A stretch of DNA of 32,780 bases, taken from contig NZ_LWUA01000023.1 in the NCBI RefSeq assembly GCF_005222955.1, positions 1,039 through 33,818 on the forward strand, given 5' to 3'. Position 1 is the stretch's first letter. Each line of letters starts with the position of its first letter. The notes beneath the pieces are model-generated. The model searched no databases. It had not been told where the DNA came from and worked only from the letters and a program-made list of their open reading frames with translations. Both the position numbers and the translations under genes were made by a program. Shown one piece after another: positions 28,493 through 32,780 of the stretch. Source of the stretch: Blastococcus sp. CCUG 61487 (lineage in GTDB: Bacteria; Actinomycetota; Actinomycetes; Mycobacteriales; Geodermatophilaceae).

Positions 28493-30792
28493 GCCTCCTC
28501 ATCTCCTTCATCGATCAGCAAGGGGGCATCGGTTGGGGAACCGGCTGCCGGGGTCAGAGCCGCTTCGCGGGCCGCCCGGAAGGCGTCGGCGTCGAACCCG
28601 AAGATCGACTTGCTGCCGCTGCCGAGCCGTGGAGCGGGGGCCACGGCCTCTTGCTCCTCGGTGGGGATCTGTGTTGCGTTCTTGCGGGCGCGGGCGGTGT
28701 CCAGCGCGGTGACCGGTGAGACCGGCCGTACGGGCTGCGATGGCACCTGGGGGTCCTCGTCGGTCTCGTCGAACGAGTCGGCGAACCGAGGCACATCGGA
28801 GGCGGCCTGGTCGCGCTCGACCATCTGCTCCTGCCGCTGGAGCCGACTCCGCTCCTTGAGGATCTTGCGGGCCTTGGGGGACAGCGTTGACCACTCGGCT
28901 ACCGGCTCATGCACGGCCAGGATCTCCGAGAGCAGGATCTCGGCGAGCGCGTCCTGATCGTGCGGTGCGATGCCGCGCTTGCGCCGCAGGGAGGTGAGTG
29001 CGGCGGCGTGCCGGTCGTTGAAGCACGGGGTGTGCCGGGTCGCGCCAACCCACGTCAGTGGGTGGTAGACGCCGTCCGCGTCGAGGAAGAACACCCGCCG
29101 CAGATCCCGCGGGTCGTACCGGACGGTCCACTTGCCCTTGTGGCGCCCGCCGTAGGGGGACGGCTCGTTGCGTAGGCCGTTGAGGGCTTCACCGTCGTAG
29201 TACAGGCCGCGGATGTGCACGCCCCGGCTGTGGACCTTGACGTGCGCGACGTGCAGCAGCGCGTAGTAGTCATTGCTGGACAGTGCGCGCAGCGGAACGC
29301 CGGTTTGGGCCAGTCCGTACTCGTAGAGCGTGTTCGGGCTGAACGAGCCTTCGGGGCACCAGTCGGGGCGGGCGTCGGACAACTCGTGGTTCTGCCAAAT
29401 CCGCACTGCCCACCACGACACCAGATCCTCGATGTCCTGCACGCTGTACTTGACCTGCTCATCGACGTCCGACCCGCGCTCGGAGGCGTCGGAGCCGCGG
29501 TAGCCGGACAGGTACTGGAGCAGCATCGTGCGGAGTGATCCGAAGGCACGTTCGACGACCTGCTTGTCCGATCCGGTGCGAACCCGTGCGGGGAGGATGT
29601 CGATGCCTTGCTGGGTCGCGGTGGCGACGTTGATGTGGGCCTTGTAGGTGTTGCCGTGGTCGGTGACCACGGCCTCGGCGTTGACGAACGGCATGCCGGA
29701 GTAGGACTCGTCGCCGTAGATGTCGGTGAGGATCGTCTCCGGCAGACCGACGAACGGCCAGCGGTGTTCGTCGCCCCAGCCGGGCAGCATCGGCTTTGGC
29801 CTGCCGATCTCGCGCAGCAGGAAGGTCACGTCGATCGCTTGCTCGGAGCCCTCCAGGACGCGGATGGCGACGATCGAGCGGGAGTACCAGTCGACGGCCA
29901 TGACGATGACGCCGCGGATCACGCCCTCGAACTCGGTGCCCGCCAGCAGGACGTCGAGGCTGCACGTGTCGATGCAGACGAGTTCGCCCGGCCGGGTCGG
30001 GTTCGCCCGCGAGAAACCCTTGTCCGGAGCCGAGGTGGCGCTCCGCCGGGTGCGGGCCTTGCCGTTCAACTCACTCGGCAGGAACCGGTCCTGGAACCAG
30101 CGACGGATGGTGCGCTCGCAGGGGAACCGCTCGTCCTTCTCGTCGTACTCGAAGACATCGATCAGGTACTGCTTGACCAGCAGGTAGCGGGCCGCGTGCG
30201 TCTTGTTGGAGTCCAGCCGGGTCTTCTCGAAGACCTCCTCGCAGGCCGCGGCGACCTCTTCGTTGATGGAGATGCGTCCGGGTGACCGGCGGACACGCCG
30301 CCGGTCCACGGTCCCGGACAGCGCGCAGCCATCATTGAGGGACTTCGCGATCCGACGGATCGTCGCCACCGACATCTTCGTTCCAGCGTCGGCCGCGTGC
30401 TCATTGTCCAACTCGCGCGCCTTCGCCTCCCGACGCTGCATCAGCGTGGTCGTGGCCGGGTCGTACTCCGGGCGCGGCTCGTGCGGCAACGCCACGTCCG
30501 GGGTGCCGGAGCGGTAGCCGGTCTCGGCTTCGTAGACGTGCGCGATCCGCTTGGCGAGGATTTCCCGTGCCCGCGCGTCGAGCCGCTCTACCGCGGAATC
30601 CACGATCCGGCTGGGCTTGGCGGTGACCTCTTCGATGTGCGGGTGGGTGACGAACTCGTCGAGGCTCATGGTCGCCTGCTCGCCCTCGTCGTCGCACAGA
30701 CGCACGAAGCCCTTGTTGTGGTTCACCTGCGTGATCAGCCACTCCTGACTGTCGACGCTCACGCGGATGCCGCGGGCCAGCCGGACGCTCAC
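28489..30792 (-). CDS. tnsB: TnsB/TniA-like DDE transposase
   Basis: This 767-residue transposase recognises the transposon ends and joins the 3' strands to the target. The N-terminal part has helix-turn-helix-like DNA-binding regions (about 60-240). The rve-type catalytic core shows Asp275 (GELVCIDTCSLD), Asp378 (AVVTDHGNTYK) and Glu414 (DKQVVERAFGSL), with 35 residues between the last two. A Mu-transposase-type C-terminal barrel follows (WTVRYDPRDLRRVFFLDADGVYHPL). The C-terminal 120 residues are charged and end in a short acidic tail, the region that in Tn7 contacts TnsC. The GTG at 30792 overlaps the tnsA stop. All catalytic residues are intact, so it appears functional. Confidence 0.93.
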   Translation of the reverse strand: MSVRLARGIRVSVDSQEWLITQVNHNKGFVRLCDDEGEQATMSLDEFVTHPHIEEVTAKPSRIVDSAVERLDARAREILAKRIAHVYEAETGYRSGTPDVALPHEPRPEYDPATTTLMQRREAKARELDNEHAADAGTKMSVATIRRIAKSLNDGCALSGTVDRRRVRRSPGRISINEEVAAACEEVFEKTRLDSNKTHAARYLLVKQYLIDVFEYDEKDERFPCERTIRRWFQDRFLPSELNGKARTRRSATSAPDKGFSRANPTRPGELVCIDTCSLDVLLAGTEFEGVIRGVIVMAVDWYSRSIVAIRVLEGSEQAIDVTFLLREIGRPKPMLPGWGDEHRWPFVGLPETILTDIYGDESYSGMPFVNAEAVVTDHGNTYKAHINVATATQQGIDILPARVRTGSDKQVVERAFGSLRTMLLQYLSGYRGSDASERGSDVDEQVKYSVQDIEDLVSWWAVRIWQNHELSDARPDWCPEGSFSPNTLYEYGLAQTGVPLRALSSNDYYALLHVAHVKVHSRGVHIRGLYYDGEALNGLRNEPSPYGGRHKGKWTVRYDPRDLRRVFFLDADGVYHPLTWVGATRHTPCFNDRHAAALTSLRRKRGIAPHDQDALAEILLSEILAVHEPVAEWSTLSPKARKILKERSRLQRQEQMVERDQAASDVPRFADSFDETDEDPQVPSQPVRPVSPVTALDTARARKNATQIPTEEQEAVAPAPRLGSGSKSIFGFDADAFRAAREAALTPAAGSPTDAPLLIDEGDEEA

Positions 30793-31745
30793 GCCGTCAC
30801 CTCCGTCACGAGCGCGACGACGGACTCGTCGGTGAGCACCTGCGACAAGTCGACGCTGATCTCGCGGTCCCAGATCAGCCGCTGGAGCACCGCACGAGCC
30901 AGCACCGGCACGTCGGTGGCGGCGACGACCTCGCCGAACCGGGACGGCCCCCGCTCGGCGAGGAAGTCGAGCATCTGACCACCTAGCCCCAGGACGTCGA
31001 CCGTGCTGCGCGTGGCGCTGAGGGTCTTGAGCGCGGTGAGCGCGGGCTGGGTGTAGCCGACGACCACGGCTTCGCACCAGCCGCGCAGCGCGCACACGGC
31101 ACGGGTCGCGGCTGCGTTGGCCAGCAACTGGGGCTTGACCAGGGCGGCCGGGCGAACGTTGATGATCCACATTTCGCCGTCGATGACCGCGGCGAAGTCC
31201 GGCGTGTGCTTCTTCCACGCGGCCCCGTCATGCCAGGTCAGCGTGAACGGCTGGCTCGCTACGTCGTTGAACCCTTCCTCGAAGTCGAGAGTGATCAGCA
31301 GGTCCCGCTCGAACAGCGACTCGTGCCAGTGCAGCCGGTCCGTCGAGGCCATGTAGTGCAGCCCCGCGCGGGCCGTGCTGCGGGCGTGCCAGGTCGAGTT
31401 GCGGATCGGATCGGCGTCCAGCAGGTCCGTCGGCTCGACCTCCCGCACGCTCACCGTCTGCTCGTCCCTACCGTGCCGGTAAGTCACCGACCACCGGTCC
31501 GGCCAGCCGGTCGTGAGCACCGGCTCCTGGCCGTGGTGTGCCGTCGTCGTCTCGCAGACGTCCAGCCAGGACGCCTCGTCCGACAGCAACGGGTCGCGGT
31601 CGCCGGTGGGGTCGTACCGCAGAACCGGCGGCAGCAGCCGCACGCCGAGCAGGGCTTCGAGGTCGGCCGGGGTGGCGCGCTGGAGGGTGCGCAGCGACGG
31701 TGCGGCCGTCGGAAGCCGGTAGTTGGCGGTCAGGGCCGTGGTCAT
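30789..31745 (-). CDS. tnsA: TnsA-like endonuclease subunit with variant active site
   Basis: TnsA cleaves the 5' strands at transposon ends, making transposition cut-and-paste. This 318-residue protein has the TnsA nuclease fold: HWHESLFERDLLITLDFE (Glu142 or Glu146), SQPFTLTW, and KKHTPDFAAVIDGEMWIINVRPAALV. Asp183 is kept, but the Tn7 QVK triad is replaced by NVR (196-198), so the catalytic lysine is arginine. From memory, arginine here is common in actinobacterial relatives. The C-terminal part (about 260-318) resembles a winged helix. ATG 31745 has AAGGAGAG 7 bp upstream. It is the first gene of the operon. Confidence 0.85.
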   Translation of the reverse strand: MTTALTANYRLPTAAPSLRTLQRATPADLEALLGVRLLPPVLRYDPTGDRDPLLSDEASWLDVCETTTAHHGQEPVLTTGWPDRWSVTYRHGRDEQTVSVREVEPTDLLDADPIRNSTWHARSTARAGLHYMASTDRLHWHESLFERDLLITLDFEEGFNDVASQPFTLTWHDGAAWKKHTPDFAAVIDGEMWIINVRPAALVKPQLLANAAATRAVCALRGWCEAVVVGYTQPALTALKTLSATRSTVDVLGLGGQMLDFLAERGPSRFGEVVAATDVPVLARAVLQRLIWDREISVDLSQVLTDESVVALVTEVTA

Positions 31746-31760
31746 GATCGAACTCTCCTT

Positions 31761-31776
31761 TCGAACATGTGTTCGA
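31761..31776 (-). promoter_or_regulatory. LexA-binding SOS box upstream of tnsA
   Basis: TCGAACATGTGTTCGA is a perfect inverted repeat, TCGAAC-N4-GTTCGA, identical to the mycobacterial/actinobacterial LexA consensus. It lies between the tnsA ribosome binding site and a minus-strand TACGTT (31787-31792) that could be the -10, so bound LexA would block transcription near the start site. This predicts DNA-damage induction of the transposition operon. Confidence 0.8.
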
Positions 31777-31786
31777 GTACGCCAAT

Positions 31787-31792
31787 AACGTA
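31787..31792 (-). promoter_or_regulatory. Candidate -10 element of the tnsABC-tniQ operon
   Basis: TACGTT on the minus strand lies 10 bp upstream of the SOS box. No clear -35 is visible 17 bp further. Confidence 0.3.
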
Positions 31793-31956
31793 GGCGGTGG
31801 GGATGACAGGAACGGGCAGGTCAGGGCGCCAAGCAGGGGTTCACCCGAGCGGTTGGCGATGGATGGCTGGCTGACGGATCTCCTGGATCGGTGAGCCGCT
31901 GGTCGGCCCGACGTATCCGAGAGTCACAGGACATGGACCGTCCGTGATGTGTCGTT

Positions 31957-32116
31957 GTCACGAATGACGCCCGCTGTCGCATACGCTGCGTCAAGCCAGC
32001 AGGTGCGGTCGGGCCAGGAAAGCGCAGGTCAGCGGCCGGATTGCCGAACCGTCCGGTCCCATCTGTGCCGGGTACTCGTGACGTCACGAATGACACGCGT
32101 GACTGTCACGAATGAC
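31957..32116 (+). repeat. Three identical GTCACGAATGAC dyads (putative operators)
   Basis: Copies at 31957-31968, 32083-32094 and 32105-32116 are identical and share the dyad GTCA-CGAA-TGAC; the third extends to TGTCA-CGAA-TGACA. Spacings are 126 and 22 bp, close to 12 and 2 helical turns, so the sites would lie on about the same face. The last ends 14 bp before the start of the downstream gene. The binding protein is unknown. Confidence 0.75.
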
Positions 32117-32130
32117 AGGAAGGACCGTCC

Positions 32131-32658
32131 GTGCCACTGCCCGAGGGCATCCGGCTCACCAAGATCACTCCCGCGGAATCGCGGCCCCAAGAGCCGATCG
32201 TGCCCATGGAGGACGTCCCCCTCCGGTTCCCCAACGGCAATCCGCTCGGCCGCCGCGCCCCCGACAACACCAACTGGTGCCTGTGCTGCGACCTGACCAT
32301 CTCGCCCGGTCCCCGAGCGGCGTTTTGCGCCGACCATCGCCGCGAACGCAACACCGCCGCACAGCGAGCCGGACGCGGCCAGGAACGCCCGCCGGTCGTA
32401 GCCGTCCGCACCGAAATCGTGGACACAATCGTGAGCAAAACCGACCGGCTCCATCAGGTGATCGGCCGAGCCACCGCCGAGTTCAACCGCACGTCCCAGC
32501 CACTGGTCGGCAGTTGGATCGACGACCTCATGCTGGTAGCCAAGGACCTCAGCCTCGCCGTCGACTACGGGCTCCGACCCGCCTCCAGCCACCGGCACGT
32601 ATCCGAGCGAGAGCGCCGAGCACAGGCTGCCGAGCCGTCGAAGCGGGAGGTCGACTGA
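32131..32658 (+). CDS. Hypothetical protein with a Cys/His cluster, probable cargo gene
   Basis: This 175-residue protein has no family I recognise. A C-x2-C-x13-C-x2-H cluster (WCLCCDLTISPGPRAAFCADHRRER, about 50-74) may bind zinc. The second half is predicted helical (VDTIVSKTDRLHQVIGRATAEFNRT, WIDDLMLVAKDLSLAVDYGLRP), followed by a charged tail. The GTG at 32131 has AGGAAGGA 6 bp upstream. It is divergent from the transposition operon and closely follows two GTCACGAATGAC dyads, so it is probably regulated by them. It may be the first cargo gene or an accessory regulator of the element. Confidence 0.7.
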   Translation: MPLPEGIRLTKITPAESRPQEPIVPMEDVPLRFPNGNPLGRRAPDNTNWCLCCDLTISPGPRAAFCADHRRERNTAAQRAGRGQERPPVVAVRTEIVDTIVSKTDRLHQVIGRATAEFNRTSQPLVGSWIDDLMLVAKDLSLAVDYGLRPASSHRHVSERERRAQAAEPSKREVD

Positions 32659-32707
32659 CGGCCAGAAGCGGGTCTCCGTCTCCTCAGCCTCGGGTGGAAT
32701 GTCGGCA

Positions 32708-32729
32708 CCTGCCGTCACTTAGCGGCAGG
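32708..32729 (+). terminator. Hairpin after the probable cargo gene
   Basis: CCTGCCG and CGGCAGG form a 7-bp stem with an 8-base loop, 50 bp after the stop. It is a plausible terminator. The remaining bases to 32780 show no further feature. Confidence 0.45.
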
Positions 32730-32780
32730 CTGCGCGCAACGGCCGCGATGTCGCCGTGCTGGTGACGTCCCGCTGAGTGG

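Larger units (their letters stand above)
31777..32130. promoter_or_regulatory. Divergent control region between tnsA and the first cargo gene
   Basis: This 354-bp non-coding stretch contains the putative tnsA promoter, three GTCACGAATGAC dyads and two copies of GGACCGTCCGTG (31935-31946 and 32122-32133, the second overlapping the downstream start codon). No gene is supported; short minus-strand frames here have no motifs. Confidence 0.5.
24756..32780. mobile_element. Tn7-like transposon (one end and core genes; runs off window)
   Basis: The element is defined by an end with six direct 18-bp repeats just after the sigma gene and by a complete tnsA-tnsB-tnsC-tniQ operon on the minus strand. 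A 5'-TGT at 24756 could be the terminal trinucleotide, as in Tn7-family ends. Base composition is visibly less GC-rich than the flanking core genes. The unusual point is that tniQ, not tnsA, lies next to this end, so any cargo is on the tnsA side. No inverted partner of the repeats occurs up to 32780, so the other end is outside. No CRISPR array or cas gene is present here. Confidence 0.88.

Noticed and set aside
31821..32096. 91-residue minus-strand frame upstream of tnsA
   Set aside because: It overlaps the operator dyads, has no ribosome binding site or motif, and the region reads as regulatory.

Overview
The window is high-GC actinobacterial chromosome. Gene content, GTG starts, frequent 4-bp stop/start overlaps and a FliA/WhiG-type sigma gene fit a spore- or zoospore-forming actinomycete such as Geodermatophilaceae (inference; no marker here fixes the genus). 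No rRNA, tRNA or CRISPR array was seen.

Region 1 (25-24753) is conserved housekeeping DNA. From knowledge of actinobacterial genomes, the order ftsY, amt, PII, glnD, ffh, amidohydrolase, rpsP, KH protein, rimM, trmD, rplS, lepB, rnhB, DUF2469, UPF0102, YifB, dprA, xerC matches the M. tuberculosis block around Rv2921c-Rv2894c. It opens with a minus-strand pair (PhoD-like phosphatase and an endonuclease/exonuclease/phosphatase protein) divergent from ftsY. It then holds the ammonium module amt-glnK-glnD, the SRP GTPases Ffh and FtsY, proS flanked by two copies of a structured repeat, the ribosome and tRNA-modification cluster rpsP-khpA-rimM-trmD-nudix-rplS, signal peptidase, an atypical response regulator, RNase HII, the natural-transformation-like genes yifB-dprA, the XerC recombinase and a FliA/WhiG sigma factor.

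Region 2 (about 24756-32780, running off the window) is a Tn7-like transposon. One end lies just after the sigma gene stop codon and carries six direct copies of an 18-bp site, presumably for TnsB. About 0.5 kb of unassigned DNA follows. Then comes a translationally coupled minus-strand operon, tnsA-tnsB-tnsC-tniQ, in which each start overlaps the previous stop. TnsA has a variant nuclease motif, TnsB has a complete DDE triad, TnsC is an AAA+ regulator, and the TniQ is a long TnsD-like protein that suggests site-specific targeting. A perfect actinobacterial LexA (SOS) box sits directly upstream of the tnsA ribosome binding site, so transposition is predicted to be induced by DNA damage. Beyond the operon lie three copies of a GTCACGAATGAC dyad and an unknown zinc-finger-like gene, probably the first cargo gene. 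The opposite transposon end is outside the window.

The items I consider most worth pursuing are the SOS-box-controlled Tn7-like element, its apparent insertion at the 3' end of a sigma factor gene, the paired structured repeats around proS, and the phased GTCACGAATGAC dyads.
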